This document shows, piece by piece, positions 21,354-33,985 of a stretch of DNA of 64,000 nucleotides. The stretch comes from Reticulitermes lucifugus (Eukaryota; Arthropoda; Insecta; Blattodea; Rhinotermitidae), in NCBI GenBank assembly GCA_026260175.1, contig JAKCWW010000012.1:1-64000 (forward strand). Reading direction: 5' to 3'. The notes beneath the pieces are model-generated. The model ran no database searches and was not told the origin of the DNA. It worked only from the letters and a program-made list of their open reading frames with translations. Position 1 is the stretch's first letter. Each line of letters begins with the position of its first letter. The position numbers and the translations under genes were made by a program.

Positions 21354-23894
21354 ACACCTTAAAGTGATAGTGATTGTTTTTTGTTTGTTGTGCAATTGTT
21401 GGATTAAATGCTGTTTAATACTTATTGTTTGTTTTTAGATATATAAATTTTAGAAATATTATTTTGTTTGCTTACATAGTTACATGCAATACATAAACAT
21501 AGGAGAGTGAGTTTAATAAATGTATTGACTGCATATATACACCTATAATACCAGTAACTGAGTAAGAGAACGAGGAGAATACTTAATCTAAACTAGAGAA
21601 AATTCACAAAGAGAGGTTTCACAAATTCTGCTCTTGACCAGATGTTAAATTAAGAAGGATGCAATTGAAAATGTATATATCAAGCACGGTAAGGATAAGA
21701 ATGCGATGCAAATAGTTCGAATGACCTGAAGGAAGCTGTCCACCCGGTAGAACTAGTTTTAGATGGGAGGACAGTATTAATGTTTATTAAGGAAACAAAG
21801 TGTGAGGGTGTGGACTGATAAATGTGTCTCAAGTTAGGGTTCAATCAATGGCTGTTGTAAACGCGTTTGTTTTCCATAACTAGCTTATGCTTTGTCTACT
21901 AACTGAAGGGCTAACGTCTTCTTACGGAAGACTCTGTTGTTATGGAGTTCTGGCAGAAGGCCTAACACACACGCAATTTGACAACGCGGCGCACTAACAC
22001 AAACAAGAGGCGATTTCGTTTCTCTCACGTCTGCCAGATGACGCAGATCTTGAGAGATACTATTTCGGATTTCCTAACTTGGTTTTCAGTCATTCAGACA
22101 AGTTGTACATTTATTACAATTGAACTTTGCCTTCCTTCATTAGCAAGACTTCCCGTTTTGATAGTTTACTTTCTCATAGTTCACAGTGTTGATGTGATTT
22201 TACGTTGATGTTCGTTTCAATTTCCGTTTCCAGTCTCAAATTTATAATTGCATTAACACTGCCTCAGTTAATATTAAAACAAAAGTGACTCATGCTGATA
22301 AGCTTAATATCGTAATGGATATTTAACCCTTGATGCGTGAGTAATAAAATTTGTATAAATATAAGACATCTGTGATCATAGATTAGTTTGTGTTTTATTT
22401 ATACTGTATGTAATTTATAAAGTGACAGTTAAATATATAACTACATGCTGAGATTTATTTAGCAGAGAATGGGGGCAGTATCTTGTTCAGAGAATCCATA
22501 GGCCTACAAATATTGTTTAACGCTTTAATAACTTCAATAAAGATGTTAGAAATGCAGGTTCCAAAAACGAACGCAAGTACCAAGCCCCTGCAACACAGCC
22601 TTATCAGCCAAGAATGTAAAAAGTCATGTACAAAGTGGAAAAATTGTTGTCCAATCTCTAACTTTTAAAGCAAATAATATGTATTTTCATTCTCAGGCAT
22701 TCTTTACGAAGTAAAAAGAGAATGCCTCAAGTGGAGACCAATTCCTTTCTTCCACCCTTCCATCCGTCTGTCACCTAGTGTTATCGACTAAAGAGTTTGT
22801 CGGGGTTTCGTGAAATTCGGTATAGGAATTGCATCTATGTCCGTGTACAAATCCGCTGTGAATAACGCTATAACAAAGTAAACGGAAATTGATTAACCTC
22901 AAGTACAGTCCACCGCATCTACTTATAAACATGGACAAGGGCCTCTTTTGTTGCGACAATCGTGTAATATTGCTTTTCCGACCGTGTAAGAATTGGCCAT
23001 AAATGGTGCTTTATTTTAGGGTGTAAATAAAATTTTGTACGCATTTCTACAAATTTTCGTCCTAGGTAGATATAATTGGGTAGAGAAAATATCAACAAAA
23101 TTTATTTATTGGCTCGGAGTTTCTTGAAATCTGTACAGTGAAAGCCATACTTTGCTGAGGAAGCGTGAAAGAATTTATAGCCGAAAATTTCAGTTATTCT
23201 TCGATTTGGGTGAAATTTGTATACGAGATCTGCATATAATGGTATTCGGCTTTGATGAGTTTTGTGAAAATCGTGAGTTAGTATCAATTACATTATTTTT
23301 GTTATTAATTGAAACAAATAGAGCAAACTAATAGAGAAACGACTGCTTAAGTAGGTACCCTGTTCTGACCGTCACATTCTTTGTAGTCCGTGCTTTGAAG
23401 TTTCCTGGCAGTGTTATCTCTCTAAGAGAGACCAGCAGCGATATTTGTTCTGAAGGACCACGTGGATGAATTGTAACCGCAGACGTTGTGTCTACATTAC
23501 ATGTAGTTTGAGTCGGATATCTTTATTCGAGTTCACATTTGATAAAGCAAGATGGCCACCGTAATAAACTACTGTATATTCTAATATACTATTCTACGTA
23601 CTGTGAATTATATTCAGAATATGATTACTTGGTTGCTTGCTTTCCTAAAATGTGTAAGTAATCATTACCTCTCTCTCTTCGCCGAAGTAAATCAAACACT
23701 TTACAGTATACTTGCGACTGCGCTCCGTTTTGTCCGTAGTAGCAAGAAAACTGAATTTACTAAACGAGGAAGGTTAGAGAGAAAATTTTGATATGACAGA
23801 TTACACACAAGTTGTAAGAAAGCCAGTTTTTATGCAGTCACGCTTTTCTGAAAAATACAGGCATAGATGCAACATGAAAAGTTATTTGTTTCCT
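21354..23894. other. Unassigned stretch, possible decayed repeats at 22780-23300
   Basis: No gene is recognised. Two blocks, about 22790-22960 and 23100-23290, share loosely similar words (TTTCGTGAAATTCGGTATAG, GGGTGAAATTTGTATACGAG). They resemble the body of repeat D seen at 9.8 and 59.7 kb, but the similarity is weak. The other frames (21978-22208, 22483-22668, 23603-23791) have no familiar motif. Confidence 0.35.
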
Positions 23895-24335
23895 TATCAT
23901 ATTTTCTTTGTTATCCTCCCCACTTCTCTTATTTTCTTCCTCTTCTCTTCCTCCTGTCTTCTTCAGTTTCCTTTATTTCGATTTAAGCTCCCTATTTCTC
24001 TACGTTTATCTTCTAATGGTTTAGTCATATTCTTCTGGCTCTCAACGTCTTCTCAATTATCCTTTATCTTTGTCGCTTCTTCTGTTCTTTCTCTGTCTTC
24101 TTCTTTGTCTATTTTAGTAAAATCCCTTTAACGTCTTACTTTACTTCTTCTTTATACTCCTTACTATTCTTATTTTCCTCTATTTCTGTGCTTATTCCTA
24201 AGTTTCATCTTCCATTCTCTTCCTCCTCTTTTCCATTACCTTCTTAATTTTATCATAGATATTCTTTTTCCTAAATATTTTTTTACCATTCTACTCCTAC
24301 TACTACACCTCCTTTCTCATCTTCTCTTACTCCTC
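23895..24335 (+). repeat. Pyrimidine-rich (CTT/TTC) tract
   Basis: About 440 bases are dominated by TTC, CTT and CCT words (CTTCCTCTTCTCTTCCTCCT, TCTTTGTCGCTTCTTCTG, CCTACTACTACACCTCC). The Ser/Phe/Leu-rich frame at 23793-24131 follows from this composition and is not a gene. Confidence 0.75.
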
Positions 24336-25984
24336 ACTTTGTTCTGAAATATTCTAGAAGCTGGAAAAGCCACAAATATATAGTGCAATTCTTTGTATCT
24401 TCTCTGTCTGCAGCGTTCTGTTATAGTGCCTTGACACGAATTCAAGTACCGATTTCCGATGTATGAGCACAATAGAACAAGTATTATTTATAAAAAGAGA
24501 AACACAACAATTTACGTTACATGCTTATATAAATTTAAGTCGCAGCACTAAATGGAGAAGCTTTAATGCACACAGAACCAATGTCTTTTTTTATGGGCAG
24601 CAATTCTTTATATTTTTTGCAAGAACCAAAAATCTGCTGAGGAACTAAGGAGTCTAACTTCCATATTAATGGTGTAATTTTGAAATCGAGACTTATTTAG
24701 GTACCGAAATGTCAGTAATTAAGGAGAGCTTTCAGACCGGCAAAAGCGGCCGTCGAAAATCAATTTTAATGGCGGCATTGCAATCCGCTCTTACTCACGG
24801 AGTTGCCATTGACGTGCCAACAGAGTCATGACATAACAGTGTGTAGTTAAGTTGTATAAACCTTTTAAATTTTGTGGGTGTACAAATATATGTACTGTGG
24901 TGGCGTCTACATGGCTTAAAAACATGAAGAGCTCCATGTGTGTGAGCCAACATAGCGCCGAACTGCGATATGGACAATAGTTCCTATAAAGCGGATTCTG
25001 TGAAACTTCGAGTAATTTGTACAGCAACTAATAGCAATTAAGAAGAAAAATAATTTGCAGCTCAACATTAATCAGTAATCCATATTTCCACGAATTCGCC
25101 TTGACTGCTATAAAATATCAAAGTCCGTAATGACGTAGGTTTTAAATTAAAGACACTGCCCCAAGCTAAAGATTTCTAATTTGTCATAAGCTTAATGCTT
25201 TGACGAAACTACGGTGAATTAATGCCGTCAGCGTATGAGGAATGAAAGGTCTGTGCGGTGCTCCGAAGCCCGCGTTGAAGAGCTAACATAAGAGGTAGAA
25301 TCAGGAACCAAAGTTAAAATTATTCGGAAGTTCGCGTATAAAGTGACACACAAGATGATGATGTTATGCTAGACCTGAATCCTAATAGGTCACCTGTCTT
25401 CACTTGAATCCACCAGCAAAAGATGAAACGAAAGAGGTGCTGCGTTTTGCTAAAGGCTGAAGGCGCAATTTAGGATTCCATGCCGCATTTATCTGCACAT
25501 AAGCAACATGAAGTAACAGCAGAATTGAAATTAATACTATTCATGACTTCGATAATTTTCACTTTTGAATTTATACACAGGGTAAAGCTAATCATGTCCC
25601 TGACCACGACAGTCGTTGCTAGAGCTTGTCTTACACGAAGCCTTCACCCGCCGCAAATTTACACTAAGTTTTTCAACATAAATTTTTTTTCGTAGAACAG
25701 ATTCCTAGTTCCGATATACAGCTTCTACACCGGACTTCACAAATTATGGAAAATATTTCCCGACAAATGATGTAGCTCGTGTCTTGAAATACTGGCAATT
25801 TATTGTGAAACATTTTGTTGCGGTTTTAGCAAAGAATGGGAATCAATCACATTTACATTTCAAATTATTACTCTCCTTTTTCTTAAAAGCAGAAGACATC
25901 TTAGATAGCTCAGATTTTAAAATGACCTCGCAACAAGAATTGCGAACGTTTAAAACTTACTCAATAGGAAGCAATTCTTCTTCA
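24336..25984. other. Unassigned stretch
   Basis: No gene is recognised. Short frames at 24463-24648, 24791-25027, 25480-25695 and 25784-26011 have no known motif. Confidence 0.45.
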
Positions 25985-26165
25985 ATATCTGATAATTGCT
26001 CAGCTTTCTGAGACATTTTGAGCCTCTTATGAAGTCCGATATTTTCATTGCTATTTTCAAAATGGGCCACCACCAGTTCCTGTCATAAATCACTTCAATC
26101 CAAACAACATTTTCACGCCTTATTTCTTTAAGATCCATTTTAAAATTATTCTCTCATCTACTTGT
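25985..26165 (-). mobile_element. LINE 3' relic
   Basis: The minus-strand frame at 25950-26138 reads MDLKEIRRENVVWIEVIYDR, then NWWWPILKIAMKISDF. This is in the order of the LINE C-terminal block KMDLREIG, VDWIHLAQDR, WRALVNTVMN. The frame is open but very short, and no upstream polymerase domain remains. It is probably the last 50-60 codons of a 5'-truncated LINE. Confidence 0.5.
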
Positions 26166-28165
26166 GTATCCCTCAAGTTATCACGTTGCTTCATATTAAA
26201 CGGTGTATCTTCCACCATATCCCCTATAATTTGTTCAGAACATGATTTGTTAAGGCCTACGAAACATGACGCCCTCGAAATTTAACTTTCTCCATAGTGT
26301 TGCTTTCTCTGGTAGTCATACATTCACTTCACTTTATTCGCAAACACCCTCTTTATATGCTGTTCCTGAGGTTGGGTTATTCAGGCTTTTGTGTTATAAA
26401 TCTGAAGCAGCCTGTAGTCGAATTCCACTGTAGGAATGCGAATTAAGACATGAAAGTGAGAAGGACGTATTGAGGTTTACCAAATAGGATGGAAATTCGT
26501 TGTGTTACACAAAACTTTCCTGTTTGAATAATTTACATAGGCGTGTCAGTGAGATTATAAAAAAAGGGAATACTTTTATCAGTGTACCACTTTGAGTTTT
26601 GAATGATTATAATTGATTGGAAGGTGACAATTCTGAAAACGTCTGCATTCCTGTAACATATGACCAAGGCACAAAAAATACGATGTGAATGGGTGACTGG
26701 GAGTGACAATGGTTATGTAATGGAACGCGCTGATTCATGTGAAGTAGTACTCTTTGCGGTATAGCGACTAAAAACAAGTGCATTCTACTAGAACGGGCCT
26801 CATTTTGTATTTTCTGTCCTATGTGATTTTGCATACCTACTTAATCTTTTGTTTACAAACAACTCTTGTCCTCTGTTCCTCTCCTCCACTTCCAAAGCAT
26901 TGATGATTAATACATGTGCCTCTGAAGCAAATAATTTTATCAGTTATGTGTGGTAGTAAAATGAAGTCCCTTTAACTGATGAAAAAATATATTACATATC
27001 TCTGAAAAAAAGGCTATACTATTTTGGGAAATAATCTGACACAATATTGAGTTTCAATTTAAAATATGCGAAATTCGTGCAAGTTGTAACTTATAATTCA
27101 TACAACCCTATTATTAACTGTACATCTTTATATGAAGGATATAAGTGATAAACAGAGAAATGTGATATGGGTACTGTAGGCTAAGTAAATAACAAAATGA
27201 TAGTGTAGATAGTTAATTGTGTAAAGTGAATCGAAGTCATTCAAGCTTGCTTTCTGTTGTGCTTTCATATTAACGGCGTAGAATGTGCCAGCGTTTTTGT
27301 CTTAATTTCTGATGAATTTAAGAGTAAATTTGGCCGATCAGGTGAAGTTTAGAGGTAGGGAATTTGAGTCTAGCGCACTATATTCTTTAATTTGAATGTT
27401 ATGAGGCCATATGTTGAAGCCAGAAGTTTCGTTTTTCCTTAAAGAAGCCGTTACTTATACACAATTTCCAAAAACAGATTTCTATAATTTATAGAGTAAA
27501 TACTCAATATCATATTTTAAATTATGATCATAAATATAAGTAGGGGTGTTTTGTGGAGGCAGCCTAAAATATATTAAGAGTAAAATTTGTAAGTATACTT
27601 TCGTCCATTTTTTGCACTTTAAAATAACTTATAAATTCAACTGAAAATTTAACCCCTTGAAAATTAAAATTACTCAGTATTTTATGTTTCTTAACTCACA
27701 GAGGAAAGAGCGTGATTCCATTAGAGTGGCCAGTCGATGAATGCTGTCAGCGTAAAGGAAAATCATGGCTTTATACTGCAAGACTTTTACACAGAACACG
27801 TAAAAGAACTACGTGGACGAAATGCGAAATTTTACTATCTATTCGTACACTAACAACTATGCTTTGAGTGGTTAATTCGCACAAGGGGAAATTTAGTGTA
27901 TGTGTTTGCTGGTAATGTCGAAGTAATAGCTACTACAGAAATTTATAACATGTCTGACGGCGTTTGTATTGCATCTGAATGATAAAATTATGTGATAATG
28001 AGTCGTTCCAGGTATAAGTTCGTGTTTGTTTATATTCTTCGTAACACATTTTAATTTTATGGTTTAAAACATTGTGTATTTTAGAATTTTAAAATTTTAA
28101 TCATTCCAATAAGGGCGATGCAATACCTAGATTAGCGTGTTAGGTTTACATCCCTTTTCTCTAAA
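26166..28165. other. Unassigned AT-rich stretch
   Basis: Nothing recognisable in about 2 kb. One minus-strand frame (26607-26834) has no known motif. Confidence 0.5.
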
Positions 28166-28209
28166 AACTTCCTAAGGATGGCACCTCGGTGCAGAAACAT
28201 TTAGGAGTT
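28166..28209 (+). ncRNA. Hammerhead-like motif with paired stem I (single)
   Basis: In order: AACTTC (28166-28171), CTAAGGA (28172-28178), GCACC (28181-28185), loop TC, GGTGC (28188-28192), GAAA (28194-28197), CATT (28198-28201), TA (28202-28203) and GGAGTT (28204-28209). Stem I is AACTTC with GGAGTT, six pairs including one G-U. Stem II is five perfect pairs. The one core change is CTAAGGA for CTGANGA, and stem III is one base off CATG. Order and spacing fit the hammerhead fold well, but the core change would be expected to abolish cleavage. No inverted partner was found. Confidence 0.5.
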
Positions 28210-28784
28210 TAGTACTTTTCATGAATTGTATTTTATTAAGTGCGTATGTTTGTTGATGTATTAAGTTTAATAACATACACGGTATGAATAACGTAAGAAT
28301 CCACATTTATTGCATTTTTACCTTGGGGTTTTAAAAAATTGTATTGATAGCATATTTATATTCTTTTAAGACCGAAAATGTAGCTGATCTTGAATAAAGA
28401 CACATGATTCTTATGGACAGAATATTAAAGCTCTGTTGTTGAGCGTTCTATAAAACACCACGGGATGTGTGTCCAAAGAGAACAGGCTGCGATTAAATTA
28501 CGACGTTCCTTAGAATAAGACAGAGAACTTTTGAGGATGGAAGATTAGAATTTTGCTCAGCATCGCATCCGATAACTGGTTTTGATACTAGAAGTGATGC
28601 ATTACGAGATTCTATTACCACAGCATTTAGAATCAGTATTTGCTCTGAAAATAGTTTACTATTAACCGTTTATGTGTCAAATTCAGGTACTTATTTTGAC
28701 ACATTCAATGTGATTTCTTGCCATATTCGTTGTAATTGCACTCATCATATCTTGTGACGTCGTTCTCTCTTTCCACTTTACGCA
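28210..28784. other. Unassigned AT-rich stretch
   Basis: No gene or repeat is recognised. It leads directly into the GC-rich island. Confidence 0.5.
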
Positions 28785-28995
28785 TGTACCAGCGCCCCGA
28801 CGCGGTACTGTGCGCCGACGCTAACCATTGTCATCTTCTCACCGCGCCTCCAACCGACCGACCGTTCGGGTCTCTATTAATGTGGAGGCTGCCTCGCGGG
28901 TCAAGTGCTAGTAAACGTCTGAAGATCTTCTCCATCGATTCTCATGGTCCTCTGGCGTGTAACTTAGCCGCCCGTTTCGTGGTGAATCACAGTGA
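28785..28995. other. Isolated GC- and CpG-rich island
   Basis: About 210 bases are much richer in G+C and CpG than the surrounding kilobases (for example CGCCCCGACGCGGTACTGTG, GCGCCGACGCTAAC, CCGACCGACCGTTCGGGTCT). It sits inside a 103-codon plus frame (28736-29047, starting MHSSYLVTSF) with no recognisable domain. No tRNA-like boxes or SINE body are visible, so it is unlike the other GC-rich patches here, which are SINEs. Possible readings are a promoter or untranslated first exon of a gene lying outside the window, or an unrecognised repeat. The sequence alone does not decide this. Confidence 0.35.
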
Positions 28996-31900
28996 ACTCT
29001 TATATCAATCGATGTCTTTCCAAACACTGCAAATTGCTAGTGATTAATTAAGACATCATTTTATTGAAACGTGGCAATATATTTATTCTTTATTAAAAGG
29101 AGTGATAGAAATTTGCTGTTTTTTATAGAGTTAAAAATCAGTCGAACGTGTTAGTGATATAGGAAACGATTGTACGATTGCAAAGTTTTAAGTTGTTTGG
29201 GATTCTTTCGTCAGTGTTGTGTCATTAAACTTTATTGCACGAAATTTTTTGACAAGAATTAGATTAAGAAGTTATACGGACATTTCTGTCCTGTAAAGTA
29301 AGCAAGTGGTATGCACTATGTGGCTGGCATTAAATGCTCTAGTGACTCTGTAGGCATACCGTTGCTAACGTTGCAATGTAAGGCCCAACCATTTAGTACA
29401 ATGGAAACTAAATAATGGCGTGTGAATAAATTTAGGTTTGATATATGCTAGAACATTAAAGAGAAAAACCTACATATTTCATCCGTGTTTCTTAATTAGG
29501 TTTCATTTTTTTTAATATCGAGAACTAAAGAGAACAAGAGTATTGAGTTAACTAAGTGTCAACTTCTGCACAAAAGCGGTGTACTATTTTCCTTGCCTGC
29601 TTACACGTACACTCCCCGCTTTGTGAAGGCAGAAGCATTCACACAGTAAGTGAACATCGATTTCAAACTTCATATCACTTCAAAATGATGAAGTTAACGC
29701 ATGTTGGACAGACAGGCTATGGTGTATGGCGGGGTTCAGTGGAACGACTAACAAGTGGTTTCGCGAGTGTCTAACCAACTAACAGATGAGGTACATACAG
29801 AGTAGGAGTGACATCTTAATTTTAAATTTAACACTGAAACACTCGAATATATATTGCGTTTAATAGCATATTCGTGGTACATTTTGCTCACTGCAGCCCT
29901 AATTATTCATCGTATTGTGTTTAGTGATCTAAAATGTGAAAATTAAGGAAATGAATAAGCTCTTTCATTAATGGGCAAATTTCATGACCTTAAGAAACAG
30001 TTGTCTCCGGGGTCTTCTTGTTTATAATTACGGGTAAAATTGTGTCGGAAGGCTGTTTAATGTACGTGATAATTTGAAAGTGTAAACCGGAACTGAAGAG
30101 ATACTACTTGCTTCGCAAAGAATTACGTGTTGCACGTAGCTTTGTTTAAATATTTAGATGTTTATGTCTGAGGACCCATGAGAGAGTTAAAGACCATTTT
30201 GACAACAAAAATTAGGAACTCTTTATTTCTACGAAAAATTTAAAGGGATTAAAAATAACCTTTGCTGAGACTTTCTGTCACGACACTTTCAAGTGAATTA
30301 TGAATTGTACTTGTAAATTCTTAAGAAAAGAAAATCAAATGCTGTCTCATCTTCTGTAAGTAATGTAAACCAGTTGGTTATGTGAATACATTGTTCAAGA
30401 AGAAAACTTCACTTAGCAGTAACTTCAAGAGCGTTTATTTTGTGTGGGAACGATACGAGGTAGTGTCATAAAACTGATAAAAAATAGAAGCATTGTTATT
30501 TGCAAGAAAATTAAAATGAAAACTTAGTGTTACTGAGTAAAAAGTGAATACTGAGGACTCGAGTAAAATTCTTCTAGTGTGATACATTTCTTGAAGTACA
30601 AAATACATTAGAATAAAATGTTGTTGCTACCATTATATCCGCAATTCGAAATTCAAGAAATTTCATATCGAGTACTTTTGTCATGGAAACAAAAGGAAAA
30701 AAATAAGAGGATCTTCATAAGAATTGGACATGAATCTCATTTCGACGTCACCAATCAACTTATTTTCTCTCCATTTAACATTTGCCCATTACTATGTATA
30801 ATTATAAGATTTGAATGTAATACTGGTGTTAATAGTTGTTCTTTTTATAATTTTTAAGAATTTTGTCTTTCTTGTTGACATAGAGGGAAGACATTCCAAT
30901 CAGGGAATGTTACTTTCAGTCTTATTCAAGTGTTAAAACATCTGAATACGAAATATTTTCCTTAAAAAAATGTAACTTTAAGAAACGATATTGTTAATAT
31001 CGAAAAACAGTCCGTAGTTACAGCAAGTTTGTAAACAGCAACATTAATAAGTTCACGATTTCTATCCCACATCCATAACGACGTCTTGTATTTAGCAAAT
31101 AGTTTTACGTAGTTCAGACTGAGTGTTTTAAAAGTGTTTTTTTGAAGAGAAAATGCAGAATTAACAAGAAATTCAACACGGTGTGTTAGTTAAAATGCCT
31201 ATAAATGTGGCGTCATTATGCTGATATCACAAAATATAACTCAAGTGGCTTGGAATATCTCGAAATTCTGAAGACATTTATTAGGAATGAATAATGACTA
31301 CAAGGAAATCCTAGAAAACTACTCATGAGTCACTGCGATAGTTCTTTTATTGTTGTAAAATATGGAAATGTGATCTACGGAACAGTGTCAAACTTGGTTC
31401 CGTATATTTAAATGTTATAAATTTGGAATATAGTAACTGAACATGTGAGTAAGAAAAAAGTGTATATGTTCACGTTCTTTTAAAATGTACAATATTATAT
31501 TGTATTATATTATAATGATGATTGTGATAGAAAACAAACAAAATTTTCCGAGATCAAATATTATAATTTAAACTGAATTACGGCATAAATGTTTTAATAA
31601 TTTAAGTCTTCACTCTAACTAAAAAAGGGACTGGAAAAACGCTGAATATATACAAATATTTTTGTGAGATCTCCTTAAGAAATGAATGTGATTAATTCAT
31701 AAGGCAAGAATGGAAACACAGTTGATTTCCACTCTCTAGTCTGCGGTTTCCTGCTAATGGTCATATTGTACACATTGAAATCTACCATCTGAAAATCCAG
31801 AATAATATTATTAATGTAGTGTGACTGAATTAAAATGAACGCATTTTATTATAGACTGTAGGTGTGTACACATTTTGTTTTATATGAAGATACGCATATG

Positions 31901-33867
31901 AGGACAAAACTAAAGTTTTTATTTATGAAAACAATTATTTAAATATTGTGACATGTAACTAGTAGAGACAAAAGCCACTTCTAGGAAGGGGATGAGACCT
32001 TCTTTTTTAAAGCAAGAACGAATTGCGGGATGCATTATTTTCTCCTTGTGTTGATATGTAACGAGTCTTTGTCATCCACTTCAAGAAAGAAACTTCTGGA
32101 ACATCAGCATTTCCTTGTCTTCATTCCGGTGCCAAAACGTGGTAAGTTATGTCTTCAGACCACCTTTATTTTACTGTGTTTTTTATTTTCCCCTGTTCTT
32201 TCTACCTTCATGGTTTTGTGACGTGTTTTATTTGTTTCTTGAAGTACTAATCTTCTATGCTATTTGTCATGATGAGAAAAATTGTACTTTGCTTCTGGGA
32301 TAATATTGTATAATTGTTGTTAGTTTGCTCGAAAAAGCCTGAGTTATTTAACTGCATAAATGGCTGTTAGGTGATAGATTGTTGGGAAAAGTATATGACG
32401 TAATTTAAAGTAATATCAAAGCGTTAAGTGCCGAGTTTGGGAATATTAAGCTATTCAAAATGTGTACCTCTAAGAGTGCGTATCAGATTTGCTAAACACC
32501 ATGAAATATCGTTGAATTGCATTATATATATAAATATAGACGCCATTATATATGCGTACTTTTACAAAAAATGTTCTGAATTTTATTTGCTTAGGCTCTT
32601 TAGCTCCTCTTCAAATGTAAACATGCGCACGCACGCAAATATAAGCAATCATTTACTTGTAGTTAGTACTGACACATAATATTCGGTAAAAACATCTGGG
32701 GCACTGCTAGACAACGATTAACGTATGGTCAGTAGAAGATATATGTGGTACGTGGCCTGTCATTACATATTGGCACCGTTCTTTATATTTAGAGCAGACG
32801 TATTCATATAACTCCAGTAGCTGATTCCTTAATTTCAAAGAGAATATGTACTTAATTTCTAAATTAATCATATTTTATTTACATGTAAATAGGCCCTGAG
32901 CGATGTCAGCGATGATCCTTTTCACATCATTTTAATAAACACAGCTTTAAAAAAATTGTGCATATTTAAAATCACTGAGAATATCAATTGAATTGGATAA
33001 TTGAACTAAGAGTTTTTTATGACCTTTAGAAAATTATGACTTTTGTCATGTGCAGGTCTAAATTATGTTTAATTGGCTTTATAGTAAATAAGGCAGTATT
33101 TTTAAGGAAGAAAATATTTTTTTATATGGATGAACTTTTTAGGTTTTTGGAATCTTCGAAGTTAAAATACAGTTTAAATATTCTTGAAAAACGAAACAAA
33201 TAAACGCAAAAATTTATGTGGAAAATCAAATCGGAAATTTGAGTGGTATCCTACATAAGCAGACGTGGGGCGCTTTCTATCTACATTTACAGAGCATTCA
33301 CAATTTACTGACATATACTGTAATAGGCCTACGTATTTATCGGCATTCCCAAGCATTCAGATAATGATTTAATTTCAATATAACGCGTGCCGTAAAATTG
33401 AGCAATACTGTCATTAAGGAGGATTATATGGTCTGTAATGTTCTAAACGCAAACTAGAAAGCTGAAAGCTGACACAATATATTTTTAATTTTCGTTAATT
33501 TAGTCAAACTTAATTTGTGGAAAAGACACGGATAAACTATTACTCTGAACGTATCTTAAAACTTGAGATATACTATGAGGCTAAAACTATTTACAAATCC
33601 GATGATGCTATTATCACAAAAAGGTCATAAAAAGTGCTTATTTTCATCAGCATTTAATATCAAGTTTAGACCTAACTACATCTAAACGCACTTAATCGCA
33701 ACGCGTCCGAGACGTGGCTGCTCTTACGGTTTACACTTCAATGCTTTACTTTGTGTTCGTATTCATTCTACGTATTTTTTAACCAATTATTTTGGTGGTC
33801 TTTATTATCATAATAATATTTGAAAGATGTAATTTTTATCGATGGTGTTTGGCGACTTTTCTTGTAC
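28996..33867. other. Unassigned AT-rich stretch
   Basis: Almost 5 kb has no recognisable gene or known repeat. Short frames at 29556-29774, 30618-30857, 32030-32303 and 32428-32679 have no familiar motif. The emptiness of 29-36 kb contrasts with the repeat-dense flanks. Confidence 0.5.
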
Positions 33868-33985
33868 GTGTATGTATGTATGTATGTATATATGTATATA
33901 TTTAGGTAGGTAGGTATTTATTACGTATTTATGTATGTATATGTATGTATGTATTTATGCACGCAGATATATATATGTATATAAA
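33868..33985 (+). repeat. (TATG)n/(TAGG)n microsatellite
   Basis: Imperfect GTATGTATGTATG, TAGGTAGGTAGG and ATGTATGTATATGTATG runs end in a TA-rich stretch. Confidence 0.85.

Noticed and set aside
24720-24765. Hammerhead-like CCGGCAAAAGCGGCCGTCGAAA
   Set aside because: A GC-rich stem and CGAAA are present, but there is no CTGANGA box and the stem pairs poorly.
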